DNA of 64,000 nucleotides from an uncultured Roseburia sp. (GCA_944380515.1 CALWHT010000016.1:62001-126000); one strand, 5' to 3'; counted from the first letter of the stretch, positions 15,512 to 24,524 are shown. Numbers and translations: made by a program. Notes: generated by a model from the sequence alone, not told the origin.

Positions 15512-16777
15512 ATGAGGAATCAAAAAGAAAAGAAACGGTTACACAGGATAGCGGCGGCAGGGCTTGTGATGATGCTCGGGCTGGGAATGACGATGCGGGC
15601 GTCCGCGACAGAGGCGAAGGCTAAGAGCACAGTGCAGGAGACATCCGGGTCGCTGGCGGAAGCACAAAAGGAGAAAGAGGCGCTGGAGCAGGAGCTTGCC
15701 AGAGCGGAAGAAACCATACAGGAGCTTAAGAATACCCAGGGGGATATCCAGGATAAGGTGTCCGAATTAAATGGCCAGCTTTTGAGCATTTCAGAGCGGA
15801 TTACCTCTCTGGAAAATCAGCTTGCGGAGAAAAATCAGGAATTGAGCGAGACGCAGGAGCAGATTGAACAGACACAGGAAAAGCTTGCGGATGCCAGGGC
15901 GGATGAGAAGCAGCAGTATGAGGACATGAAGGTGCGGATTCAGTTCATGTACGAAAATGGGCAGGATTCTTATCTGGAGGCGTTTTTGACGGCCGGGAAT
16001 ATTTCCGAATTTTTAAATTCCGTGGAGTATATTTCTGAAATTCAGAGCTACGACCGGCAGAAGCTGACAGAGTATCAGGAAACCGTAGCGTATATTGAGG
16101 GAGTGGAGGAGCAGTTAAATGCGGACTATGCGGCCCTTGAGGAAATGAAAGCTTCGGTGGAGCAGGAAAAAGCCTCCGTGGAAGAGCAGAAGGCTTCCGT
16201 CGCTTCTCTCATGCAGCAGAAGGAGAGCGAGCTTGCCAGCCTTGAGGGAAATATCAGCGACGCGCAGAGCGAAGCGGATTATTACGCAGCGGAAATCCAG
16301 GCGCAGGAGGAGATTATCGCCGAGATTAAGCGTATTGAGGCGGAAAAGGCGGCTGCAGGAACACCGAGCAATCCTTATACCGGCGGAGCGTTTACCTGGC
16401 CCTGCCCAAGCAGTACCAGGATTACGAGTGATTACGGTACACGTGTGTCGCCCACCAGCGGAGCTTCCTCGAATCACAAAGGAATCGACATCGGGGCAGC
16501 AGGCGGAGCGGACATTGTCGCGGCAGCGGACGGAACGGTGACGACGGCTGCGTACAGCAGCTCCGCCGGAAATTATGTGATGATTGACCACGGCGGCGGT
16601 CTTTATACGGTGTACATGCATGCCTCTGCGCTGCTTGTTTCACCGGGACAGACCGTATCGGCGGGGGAGGTCATCGCGAAGGTTGGAAGTACCGGGATTT
16701 CCACTGGAAATCATTTACATTTTGGTGTATCATTAAACGGAAGCTATGTGAGCCCGTGGAGCTATCTGGGCGGTTAG
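15512..16777 (+). CDS. coiled-coil M23 peptidoglycan hydrolase, likely FtsEX effector
   Basis: 421 residues. It has a signal peptide (AAAGLVMMLGLGMTMRASA), then a long PcsB/EnvC-like coiled coil (about residues 40-280), with the conserved hinge VRIQFMYENGQDSYLEAFL and SEYISEI-type segment, and a C-terminal M23/LytM domain. The zinc ligands are visible as HKGIDIG and HLHFG, together with a MIDHGGGLYTVYMH segment. The domain should cut peptide cross-bridges outside the membrane. Its position 10 bases after ftsX and its coiled coil indicate control by FtsEX. A paralogous coiled coil is attached to a different catalytic domain at 37955-39109. A terminator follows at 16801. Confidence 0.9.
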   Translation: MRNQKEKKRLHRIAAAGLVMMLGLGMTMRASATEAKAKSTVQETSGSLAEAQKEKEALEQELARAEETIQELKNTQGDIQDKVSELNGQLLSISERITSLENQLAEKNQELSETQEQIEQTQEKLADARADEKQQYEDMKVRIQFMYENGQDSYLEAFLTAGNISEFLNSVEYISEIQSYDRQKLTEYQETVAYIEGVEEQLNADYAALEEMKASVEQEKASVEEQKASVASLMQQKESELASLEGNISDAQSEADYYAAEIQAQEEIIAEIKRIEAEKAAAGTPSNPYTGGAFTWPCPSSTRITSDYGTRVSPTSGASSNHKGIDIGAAGGADIVAAADGTVTTAAYSSSAGNYVMIDHGGGLYTVYMHASALLVSPGQTVSAGEVIAKVGSTGISTGNHLHFGVSLNGSYVSPWSYLGG

Positions 16778-16800
16778 CGCTGACGTTTGTGATGCCGGTC

Positions 16801-16830
16801 AAAGTGCCGCTGTCAGGCGGTACTTTTTTT
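16801..16830 (+). terminator. intrinsic terminator after the FtsEX effector
   Basis: AAAGTGCCGC (16801-16810) pairs, with one G-T, to GCGGTACTTT (16817-16826), running into a T tract. Confidence 0.8.
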
Positions 16831-16990
16831 CACAGGAAATACCTTGTTGCATTAACGTATGAAAGTATTGGCTTTCCTGTGAAAAAGCCCTCCGGGCAGG
16901 AGCGCACTGCGGCGGAAGAGAAGAATGCCGCTCATCCGGCCCGCCGCAGGCGGAGAATCTCGCAAAGCGAGATTCTTTGCGGTATTTTTT
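16828..16990. repeat. highly palindromic intergenic element
   Basis: Contains four stacked inverted repeats: TTTCACAGGAAA (16828-16839) with TTTCCTGTGAAA (16873-16884); GCCC-TCC-GGGC (16887-16897); CTGCGGCGG (16907-16915) with CCGCCGCAG (16941-16949); and AGAATCTCGC-AAA-GCGAGATTCT (16954-16976). The 15-mer GGCTTTCCTGTGAAA (16870-16884) recurs in reverse complement at 40726-40740. A dispersed repeat is likely. Confidence 0.6.
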
Positions 16991-17130
16991 GGCCGCATGG
17001 GACAGAAAATTTTCACATATGAATGTTATAATCATAAAAAACAATAAAAGACATGAAGTTTATGAGACGGGGCTTTGTACTTTCGGGCCTGGTTTCACAT
17101 GCACAAAAACCTGTGCGCATGGAGGATGAA

Positions 17131-18411
17131 ATGGACAGACAGGATTTTCAGATGGAACAAAAGGAACCTGCGGAGAAAGGAAGAAAAGGGAAAAGCGGCG
17201 TGGGCAGAGGCGTGCTGTACGGGATTGCGGGTACGCTGCTGGTTGGTTTTGCGGCGGTAACGATTGGCTGCAGGCTGACGGGAACGACGCTTTTGCTGAC
17301 AAACAGTGTGCCGGAGTCGGAGACTTCGGTGTTGGATGGCGATACGATTCAGAAGGTGCGGGAGCTGGAGGCGTATGCGGACCTTTATTATTACGATGAG
17401 ATGGATGAGACGGCGTTAAAGGACGGAATCTACGAGGGGCTGATCAGCGGACTCGGGGATAAGTATTCCGTATATTATAACGCCGAAGACTATCAGGAAA
17501 TGCAGGTGAGCACGACCGGTCAGTATTACGGAATCGGAGCGGGGCTGCGTCAGGATACGGATACGATGGTGGTTTCCGTATCAAAGGTTTATGAGGGAAC
17601 GCCGTCGGAGGAAGCGGGACTGCTCGCGGAGGATATCATTCTTTCGGTTGACAGTACGGATGCTACGAGCATGGAGCTTACGGATTTGGTAAAGCTGATT
17701 CGCGGTGAGGAGGGAACCTCCGTCCATCTGGAGGTGTACCGCGCGTCCACGGGAGAATATCTTTCCTTTGATGTGGAGCGCAGGAATGTGACACTGCCGA
17801 GTATTTCCGCGGAGATGCTCGATAACGGCATCGGCTATATCCATATTGATTCCTTTGAGACGGAGACGGCAGACCAGTTTGAAGATAAAATCGAGGAGCT
17901 TAACGACCAGGGAATGAAAGCGTTGATTCTCGACGTGCGCTATAACGGCGGCGGTCTTGTATCTTCCGTCGTGCAGATCCTGGACGATATTCTGCCGGAG
18001 GGAACCGTCGTATATACCGAGGATAAAAACGGAAACCGGCAGGATTATACCTCCAGCGGAGATACTTATATGGATATCCCGATTGCGGTTTTAATCAACG
18101 GGGACAGCGCATCGGCCTCTGAAATTCTGGCGGGTGCAATTAAGGATTACGAATACGGCACCCTGATTGGTACGACGACCTTTGGAAAGGGAATTGTCCA
18201 GACCATCTTTGAACTGGAAGACGGGGATGCCGTGAAGCTGACGACGGCGAAATATTTTACGCCGAACGGAAATTATATCCACGGAGTAGGGATTTCCCCG
18301 GATATCGAGCTGGAATACGAATATCTTGACCCGGAAGGCACAGAATATGAAATGCAGTACGATAACCAGATTCAGAAAGCGGTGGAAGTACTGACGGAGG
18401 AGTTAGATTAA
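17131..18411 (+). CDS. S41 family C-terminal processing protease with PDZ domain
   Basis: 426 residues. A cytosolic basic N-terminus is followed by one membrane anchor (VLYGIAGTLLVGFAAVTIGC), a helical S41 N-domain, a PDZ domain (about 127-205, KVYEGTPSEEAGLLAEDIIL), and the S41 catalytic core. The Ser/Lys dyad is S328 in GDSASAS and K353 in FGKG, 25 residues apart as in the Tsp/CtpA family. It should clip exported proteins at their C-termini. The start at 17131 is chosen because GGAGG sits at 17121-17125; the frame is open back to 17053 without a ribosome site. Confidence 0.92.
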   Translation: MDRQDFQMEQKEPAEKGRKGKSGVGRGVLYGIAGTLLVGFAAVTIGCRLTGTTLLLTNSVPESETSVLDGDTIQKVRELEAYADLYYYDEMDETALKDGIYEGLISGLGDKYSVYYNAEDYQEMQVSTTGQYYGIGAGLRQDTDTMVVSVSKVYEGTPSEEAGLLAEDIILSVDSTDATSMELTDLVKLIRGEEGTSVHLEVYRASTGEYLSFDVERRNVTLPSISAEMLDNGIGYIHIDSFETETADQFEDKIEELNDQGMKALILDVRYNGGGLVSSVVQILDDILPEGTVVYTEDKNGNRQDYTSSGDTYMDIPIAVLINGDSASASEILAGAIKDYEYGTLIGTTTFGKGIVQTIFELEDGDAVKLTTAKYFTPNGNYIHGVGISPDIELEYEYLDPEGTEYEMQYDNQIQKAVEVLTEELD

Positions 18412-18414
18412 GTT

Positions 18415-18915
18415 ATGAAAAAAACGTTGTGGTCCATAGGAACAGGGACGGCGCTCGCAGTGTGGATGGCAGTAATTTTTCTGTTTTCCGCACAGCCTTC
18501 CGCTGAGTCGTCAGAAATCAGCGGTTCCCTTTCCTATCGGCTGGTGGATGAAGCGGCTGAGGTATTTCATCTTAAGCTGAGCGAATGGGAGATTTTAAAA
18601 AAGGCCGAATTTCTGGAGGCCCCAATCCGGAAAGCGGCGCATATGACGGAGTACGCCATACTGGGTATGCTTTTTTTTGCATTCCTTTCGAGTCTGGGAC
18701 AGAAAGGTCCGCGCCGATTTTGGCTGTCGTTTGTATTGGCGGTCTGCTATGCGGCGACGGATGAAATCCATCAGCTTTTTGTCCCGGGACGTTCCGGTCA
18801 GTTTCTGGATGTCTGCATTGACGCCGCGGGGGTGGCAGCAGGGCTTCTGCTTCTTGGGATTCTCTTAAAAATCGTGAGAAAACGTTGCGCAAAACGCGAC
18901 ATTCCATTACAATAA
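18415..18915 (+). CDS. VanZ-like membrane protein
   Basis: 166 residues with about four hydrophobic segments and the VanZ signatures: FLFSAQP near residue 25, RKAAHMTEYAILG at about 74-86, and the TDEIHQLFVPGRSGQFLDVCID motif before the last helix. VanZ-type proteins lie in the membrane; VanZ itself gives low-level teicoplanin resistance, but most relatives have no assigned function. It starts 3 bases after the protease stop and is likely cotranscribed with it. No other glycopeptide resistance gene is present. Confidence 0.85.
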   Translation: MKKTLWSIGTGTALAVWMAVIFLFSAQPSAESSEISGSLSYRLVDEAAEVFHLKLSEWEILKKAEFLEAPIRKAAHMTEYAILGMLFFAFLSSLGQKGPRRFWLSFVLAVCYAATDEIHQLFVPGRSGQFLDVCIDAAGVAAGLLLLGILLKIVRKRCAKRDIPLQ

Positions 18916-18944
18916 AACAAGAAAAATAAGAAAGAGGTGATACT

Positions 18945-20082
18945 GTGGTAGAACTTGATCAATTTAAAGTGACCCTGAATGCATACAGGGGACCGCTGCA
19001 GGAAGTGAGGGATTCACTTTGACCTGGCTGGTAAAGAGCAGCGTATCCAGGAATTAGAGCGGGAAATGGAAGCGCCGGGCTTTTGGGACGACCCGGAGGT
19101 TTCCCAGAAAAAAATGAAGGAATTAAAGAGCTTAAAGGACGATGCCGCAACCTATGCTTCTTTAAAGACACAGTTTGAGGATATTGAAACCTTAATAGAG
19201 ATGGGGTATGAGGAAAATGACGCCTCGCTGATTCCGGAGATTCAGGAACAGCTGGAAGAGTTTACGGCAACCTATGAGGGAATTCGGATTAAGACCTTGC
19301 TGTCGGGCGAATATGATAAGGACAATGCCATCGTATCGCTCCACGCGGGGGCGGGCGGAACGGAATCCTGCGACTGGGCGTCCATGCTGTACCGCATGTA
19401 TACCAGATGGGCGCAGGATAAGGGCTTTACCGTGGAGGTGCTGGACTCTCTGGACGGTGAGGAGGCCGGTATCAAGTCCGTTACCTTCCAGGTCAACGGA
19501 GAGAATGCCTACGGTTATTTGAAGTCAGAGAAGGGAGTGCACCGTCTGGTGCGCATATCGCCCTTTAACGCGGCGGGAAAAAGGCAGACCTCGTTTGTCT
19601 CATGCGACGTCATGCCGGACATCGAGGAAGATTTGGATGTTGAGATTAATGAGGATGACTTGCGGATAGATACCTACCGCTCCAGCGGCGCGGGCGGACA
19701 GCACATTAATAAGACTTCCTCGGCTATCCGTATTACCCATATTCCGACCGGGATTGTCGTACAGTGCCAGAACGAGCGCTCGCAGTTCCAGAACAAGGAT
19801 AAGGCAATGCAGATGTTAAAGGCAAAGCTGTACCTGAAAAAGCAGCAGGAGAACGCCGAAAAGGCGGCAGGCATCCGCGGGGAGGTTACGGAAATCGGCT
19901 GGGGGAACCAGATACGCTCCTACGTCATGCAGCCCTACACGATGGTGAAGGATCACAGAACCGGGGTGGAGACGGGCAATGTAGACAGCGTGATGGACGG
20001 AAAGATTGATTTATTTATCAACGGCTATCTGAAATGGCTTTCTCTGGGCTGCCCCAAGGGACTTGGAGGAGAGGATGAGTGA
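18945..20082 (+). CDS. prfB: peptide chain release factor 2, with programmed +1 frameshift
   Basis: Starts at GTG 18945 behind GAGGTGA. Twenty-five codons are read, ending at CTT 19017-19019 followed by TGA 19020-19022. A +1 slip at CTT-T then reads GAC at 19021 and gives DLAGKEQRIQELE onward, for 378 residues in total. The GAGG upstream acts as the internal anti-SD element. The catalytic GGQ is present (GAGGQHINKTSSAIRITH) and the stop-codon-recognition SPF is seen in VRISPFNAAGKR. The protein ends translation at UGA and UAA, and the shift is autoregulatory because low RF2 favours it. An inverted repeat AAGTGA/TCACTT (19003-19019) abuts the shift codon. The stop overlaps the next gene. Confidence 0.95.
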
Positions 20083-20863
20083 CGGAATTACAGCGGTGAT
20101 TGCAGTACTTGTGCTTGCGGCAGTCATTGCCGCCTGTGTGGGGTACCGCAGAGTAAAACGGCGCATTGCGGGCTTCTCCCGGGCGGCCTTCGGCACCGAT
20201 TCCCTGCTTGAGGGACTGGAGCGTCAGACGAAGGAGCTTGCGGAAACGCCAAAGTCCGTCGCGGGGATGACACGTATTTTTCAACCTCAGATACAGCGCG
20301 ATTTCCCGGATTTTCATCTGGAGCAGTTCCGGGATAAGGCGGAGCATGCGCTCACAATGGCGCTTCAGGCGATTTCAGCGGGCGATGCCGCCTGTTTAAA
20401 CGCCGCCATGGAGGATGAGACGGCTGCGATTTCGGAGACCTTTGCGGGGCAGGTGGAAAACCGGATTCGTGAAAATAAGGCGGAGGGAATTACGGAGCGC
20501 TTTGCGCAGATACGGATTCATCAGACAGAAATCGCGAATTACGTCAAACGGCAGGGAACGTGCGTGATTACCTTTCAGAGCGCCGTAGGCTACATTCACT
20601 ATAAAGAAAAAGACGGTGTGCTTCTGGCGGGAAACCGGGAGGTGACCGAGCAGACCAGATATAATGTGGAGCTGATGTACATCCAGGACGGGCGGCTGGC
20701 GGGAGAGGGAACCGCCGTCGGCACGACCTGTCCTAACTGCGGTGCACCGGTGACGGCGCTCGGGGCTATGTACTGCGAGTATTGCGGCTCGGCGGTTACA
20801 CCGGTCAATCTGAAGGTGTGGGCGGTCCACAGCTTTGACGAAGTAGATTACAGGCACCCGTGA
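20075..20863 (+). CDS. membrane-anchored Tim44-like protein with zinc ribbon
   Basis: 262 residues. It has an N-terminal membrane helix (ITAVIAVLVLAAVIAACVGY), a Tim44-like alpha/beta domain (about residues 60-210, HLEQFRDKAEHALTMALQAI), a zinc ribbon (CPNCGAPV...CEYCG, about 221-239), and a short tail. The ATG at 20075 follows a GGAGGAGAGG site inside the end of prfB, giving an 8-base overlap and coupled translation. It precedes an SPFH protein and a second zinc-ribbon protein, so it probably acts with them at the membrane. Specific function is unknown. Confidence 0.75.
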   Translation: MSDGITAVIAVLVLAAVIAACVGYRRVKRRIAGFSRAAFGTDSLLEGLERQTKELAETPKSVAGMTRIFQPQIQRDFPDFHLEQFRDKAEHALTMALQAISAGDAACLNAAMEDETAAISETFAGQVENRIRENKAEGITERFAQIRIHQTEIANYVKRQGTCVITFQSAVGYIHYKEKDGVLLAGNREVTEQTRYNVELMYIQDGRLAGEGTAVGTTCPNCGAPVTALGAMYCEYCGSAVTPVNLKVWAVHSFDEVDYRHP

Positions 20864-20905
20864 CGGACGGGAGTCATTCATACATAACATACAGGAGGAA
20901 AGGTT

Positions 20906-22219
20906 ATGGGAATTATAAAAGCAATCGGGCAGGCGATTGGGGGCGGCTTTGCAGACCAGTGGCTTGAGGTTTATGAAGCGGATGAGATGGGGGATAAAAC
21001 TGTCTTCACAAGCGGTGTCATGATCCGCAGAGGCCAGAATAAAAAGGGAACGGACGGGACGGTCAGCAACGGTTCCGTCATTCATGTGTATGACAATCAG
21101 TTTATGATGCTCGTGGACGGCGGGAGAGTGGTCGATTATACCGCGGAGCCGGGCTATTATAAGGTCGATAATTCATCACTGCCCTCCATGTTCAACGGAG
21201 AGTTTGGCGAGTCATTAAAGGAGGCGTTTAACCGTATTAAATTCGGCGGGCAGACGCCTACCATGCAGAAAGTCTTTTTCATTAATCTGCAGGAGATCAA
21301 AGGAATTAAATTCGGAACCAGAAACCCCATTAATTATTTTGATAATTTTTATAATGCGGAGCTGTTTTTGCGGGCGCACGGCACATACTCCATCAAGATT
21401 ACGAACCCGCTGCAATTTTATGCGGAGGTTATTCCCAAAAATCAGGAGCGGGTGGAGATCGACAGCGTCAACGAGCAGTATCTGTCGGAATTTTTAGAGG
21501 CATTGCAGTCCTCTATCAATCAGATGTCGGCGGATGGAACCAGAATTTCCTATGTGACCTCCAAGGCGAGAGAGCTCGGAAAATACATGGCAACAACCCT
21601 GGACGAGGATTGGAACCAGATGCGCGGAATGGAAATCCAGAGCGTCGGTATTGCGAGCGTTTCCTATGATGAGGAATCTCAGAAGTTGATTAATATGAGA
21701 AACGAAGGCGCGATGCTGGGCGGGGATTTCAATGTGATGCGTGGAATGGCCGTGAAAAACCTGACGGAGGGCGTACGTGACGCGGGAAGCAATGCCGGCG
21801 GCGCGATGGCAGGTTTTATGGGCGTCGGCATGGGGATGAACGCAATGAACCAGACACTGTCCGGGCTTGGGGCACTCCAGACGCCTGGCGATATGCAGCA
21901 GACCGGGACAAATCCGGTACCTCCCGCACCGCAGGGCGGCGCGCCCCGTGCGGCAGAGCCGGAGCAGAAGGACGGCGCTTATCAGAAATCCTGGGTCTGC
22001 GGCTGCGGTCAGGTGAACACCGGGAAGTTCTGCAGCGAATGCGGAAAGCCTGCACCGGTGCAGGAAAAAAAGGAATGGACGTGCGAATGCGGCCATGTCA
22101 ATACGGGAAAATTCTGCAGCGAGTGCGGGAAGCCCGCGCCGGCGGCAGAGTGGACGTGTGAATGCGGTCAGGTGAACAAAGGAAAATTCTGCAGTAACTG
22201 CGGAAAAGCGAGGAACTAA
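20906..22219 (+). CDS. SPFH-domain protein with three C-terminal zinc ribbons (YdjI-like)
   Basis: 437 residues. An SPFH/band-7 core spans about residues 20-250 (QWLEVYEADEMGDKTVFTSG, FLRAHGTYSIKITNP, GIASVSYDEES), followed by a Gly/Met-rich segment (AGGAMAGFMGVGMGMNAMNQ), a Pro-rich linker, and three tandem ribbons of the form CxCGxVNxGKFCxxCGK near residues 366-437. Bacillus YdjI belongs to a sigma-W-linked envelope stress operon with PspA. SPFH proteins assemble membrane microdomains. A clear AGGAGG lies before the start. No pspA is encoded beside it. Confidence 0.85.
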   Translation: MGIIKAIGQAIGGGFADQWLEVYEADEMGDKTVFTSGVMIRRGQNKKGTDGTVSNGSVIHVYDNQFMMLVDGGRVVDYTAEPGYYKVDNSSLPSMFNGEFGESLKEAFNRIKFGGQTPTMQKVFFINLQEIKGIKFGTRNPINYFDNFYNAELFLRAHGTYSIKITNPLQFYAEVIPKNQERVEIDSVNEQYLSEFLEALQSSINQMSADGTRISYVTSKARELGKYMATTLDEDWNQMRGMEIQSVGIASVSYDEESQKLINMRNEGAMLGGDFNVMRGMAVKNLTEGVRDAGSNAGGAMAGFMGVGMGMNAMNQTLSGLGALQTPGDMQQTGTNPVPPAPQGGAPRAAEPEQKDGAYQKSWVCGCGQVNTGKFCSECGKPAPVQEKKEWTCECGHVNTGKFCSECGKPAPAAEWTCECGQVNKGKFCSNCGKARN

Positions 22220-22221
22220 GG

Positions 22222-23328
22222 ATGGCGGTTATCAGTTTTAAGTGTCCAAACTGCGACGGGGAATTGATATTTGATCCGTCGTCCCAGAAATACAAGTGTG
22301 AGTACTGTGCCTCCCTGTTTTCGCAGGAGGAACTGGATGCCATGCGTCCCGGGCAGACCAAAGAAGCCGAGGCCAACGGACAGGAGCCGGGAACGACAGA
22401 GGACGGGCCAGCAGGACAGACAGAAGCCCGGGATGAAAGCGGCGAGGCGCATGACGGGGAGGCCGTGTCCTACACCTGCCCGAGCTGTGGTGCACAGATT
22501 GTAACGGATGCTACGACGGCCGCGGCGTTCTGTTATTATTGCCATAATCCGGTCGTGCTCAGCGGCCGGCTGGAGGGAAAATATCTGCCGGATAAGGTAA
22601 TTCCGTTTTCCATCACGAGGGAAGCGGCGAGAAAGGGTTTTCAGGAGTATATCAGCAAAAAGAAATTTGTGCCGAAGGCGTTTTTCAACAAAAAGCAGAT
22701 TGAGAGCCTGACCGGCGTATATTTTCCCTACTGGCATTACCATGCGGTATTGGACGGAAAGCTGCAGGCGGATGCCAGAAGGCTTCGTGTGTGGCGCGTG
22801 GGGGATATGGAGTACACGGAGACGAAGCATTACAGCGTGTCGAGAGAGGGGCAGGCGGAGCTTGATAACCTTACGGAGAACGCGTTAAAAAAGGCGAACA
22901 GTAAGCTTGCAGCGGGTGTCATGCCCTACGAGTTTGAAAAAATGCAGGATTTTCAGATGGGTTATCTCTCCGGCTTTCTCGCCGAGCGTCGTGACATTGA
23001 GCGTCAGGAGGTTGAGGGAAGAATGCAGGGCGAGATGCGCTCGGGTGCCGAGCGTCTGCTCCGGGAAACCATAACCGGCTACGATTCCGTTTCCGTAAGA
23101 AATTCCGGCTTTACCCCGGAAAAAGAGGACTGGTCGTATGTGCTCTTCCCGGTCTGGACGCTTACATACAAAGGAAAGAACGGAAAGATTTACTATTACT
23201 CAATGAACGGGCAGACGGGCAAGGTTTATGGGGAACTTCCGGTCGATTACGGTAAGGCCGCGGCGGTCAGCGGCATTTTGGCGGCTGTTGTTTTGATACT
23301 CGGGCTGATAGGAGGGTACTTTCTATGA
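22222..23328 (+). CDS. TFIIB-type zinc-ribbon membrane protein (YdjG-like)
   Basis: 368 residues. There are two zinc ribbons: CPNCDGEL...CEYCASLF at about 8-31 and CPSCGAQIV...CYYCHNPV at about 90-113. A long alpha/beta region follows (KVIPFSITREAARKGFQEYI and YFPYWHYHAVLDG), and one C-terminal membrane helix (AAAVSGILAAVVLILGLIGG). It starts two bases after the SPFH gene and overlaps the TPM gene by 4 bases (ATGA), so the order SPFH-ribbon-TPM is a tight operon. YdjG of Bacillus is the nearest named relative by pattern. It is a tail-anchored partner of unknown activity. Confidence 0.8.
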   Translation: MAVISFKCPNCDGELIFDPSSQKYKCEYCASLFSQEELDAMRPGQTKEAEANGQEPGTTEDGPAGQTEARDESGEAHDGEAVSYTCPSCGAQIVTDATTAAAFCYYCHNPVVLSGRLEGKYLPDKVIPFSITREAARKGFQEYISKKKFVPKAFFNKKQIESLTGVYFPYWHYHAVLDGKLQADARRLRVWRVGDMEYTETKHYSVSREGQAELDNLTENALKKANSKLAAGVMPYEFEKMQDFQMGYLSGFLAERRDIERQEVEGRMQGEMRSGAERLLRETITGYDSVSVRNSGFTPEKEDWSYVLFPVWTLTYKGKNGKIYYYSMNGQTGKVYGELPVDYGKAAAVSGILAAVVLILGLIGGYFL

Positions 23329-24188
23329 CAAAGATAAGAATGAGGAAACTCCTGGTCCGCGTATGGTGTATCTGCTGCCTGTGCTGTCTGTTTTTGACGG
23401 GAACCCGGGGAGTGTCGGCTCAAAATGCGGCGGATGGCACCGGGGATTCGCAGGAGACGGGCCATGTGGCAGACGATGCGGGGCTGCTGACGGAAGCACA
23501 GAGAGCCGACCTTTTGGAAGCTGTCACGGAGGCAGAGCAGCAGACCGGCTGGAATCTCTATGCCGTGACAACCCTGGATGCAGGAGGGAAATCCGCGCAG
23601 GCGTATGCGGATGATTTTTTCGACGCTTCATCGGACAATGAAAGCGGTGTTGTACTGCTCATTGACATGGATAACCGCGAAATTTATATTTCGACAGCCG
23701 GAGAGGCAATCCGTTACCTGACCGACACAAGACTTGATACCATTCTGGATAACGCGTACGGCTATGTGTCGGACGGGGACTATGCGAACTGCTTTTCGGA
23801 AATGTTAAGCGGTGTGACCCGCGCGTATGAACAGGGGGTTCCTGACGGACAGTACAATTATGATGTGGAGACGGGAAAAATCTCAGTTTATCGTTCCGTG
23901 ACGCCGCTGGAGGCAGTGATTGCCGTGCTGGCTGCACTCGTTGCCGGGATCGGTGTATTTGCGGTGATCGTAGGAAGATACCGGCTCAAATTCGGGGGCT
24001 ATACCTATGATTATCACAGGTTCGGCAGTGTGAACGTCACGGATGAAAAAGACGTGCTTGTCAACACAGTCGTGACGCACCGCAGGATTCCCAGGAATAC
24101 GGGCGGAAGCGGCGGAGGCGGTTCGAGAAGCAGTGTACATACCGGAAGCTCCGGCGCGCGGCATGGCGGCGGAGGCAGAAAATTTTAG
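23325..24188 (+). CDS. TPM-domain membrane protein (YgcG/YdjH-like)
   Basis: 287 residues. A signal-like N-terminus (VRVWCICCLCCLFLTG) is followed by a TPM domain at about residues 45-180 (VADDAGLLTEAQRADLLEAV, SGVVLLIDMDNREIYISTAG, RLDTILDNAYGYVSDGDYAN), one membrane helix (PLEAVIAVLAALVAGIGVFA), and a Gly/Ser-rich tail (GGSGGGGSRSS and HGGGGRKF). The Gly/Ser tail is typical of YgcG-type proteins. It is the last gene of the SPFH operon, with a 4-base overlap upstream. The TPM domain should face outward and may act in membrane protein quality control or repair. Confidence 0.85.
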   Translation: MTKIRMRKLLVRVWCICCLCCLFLTGTRGVSAQNAADGTGDSQETGHVADDAGLLTEAQRADLLEAVTEAEQQTGWNLYAVTTLDAGGKSAQAYADDFFDASSDNESGVVLLIDMDNREIYISTAGEAIRYLTDTRLDTILDNAYGYVSDGDYANCFSEMLSGVTRAYEQGVPDGQYNYDVETGKISVYRSVTPLEAVIAVLAALVAGIGVFAVIVGRYRLKFGGYTYDYHRFGSVNVTDEKDVLVNTVVTHRRIPRNTGGSGGGGSRSSVHTGSSGARHGGGGRKF

Positions 24189-24226
24189 CTTCACGTACAG
24201 TCCGGCCGGCGTATTGATAACTTATG

Positions 24227-24387
24227 TAACAGTTCAGCCAGCGCCATTCGCAAAGTCGCGCCAGGGCGCTTTTCCGCTGCTTCGCAGCTACTTTGCTCAT
24301 AATCGGGCGCTCCGCTCATGTCTCACATGCCAGTCAAATTCATGCAAGCATGATTTGCCAGTCATATAAGACATGGCTGAACTGTTA
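24227..24387. repeat. 161-bp element with 14-bp terminal inverted repeats
   Basis: TAACAGTTCAGCCA (24227-24240) and TGGCTGAACTGTTA (24374-24387) are perfect inverted ends. Inside are a GCTGC-TTC-GCAGC hairpin and a CAAATTCATG/CATGATTTG hairpin. No ORF is convincing within it. GCGCCATTCGCAAA (24241-24254) recurs near 31108. It may be a miniature mobile or REP-like element. Confidence 0.6.
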
Positions 24388-24410
24388 TAAAATTATAAAT
24401 TACAGAGAAA

Positions 24411-24436
24411 AAAGAGGTTGCACCCGCAGCCTCTTT
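24411..24436. terminator. hairpin, possible terminator before the threonine genes
   Basis: AAAGAGGTTGC pairs with GCAGCCTCTTT around ACCC. The A run on its left would be a T run on the minus strand, while the + strand side has only a short T run. Confidence 0.4.
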
Positions 24437-24524
24437 ATGTTATTATCTTCCCCATGAGGACAAGTGTAAGTGTGCAACAAACACGATAACAAGAATAGAA
24501 TTAAGAAAGAGGGATGAAAAAAGA

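Noticed and set aside
18415-18915. Glycopeptide resistance locus
   Set aside because: A VanZ-like gene alone, with no vanHAX or vanRS genes, does not support it.
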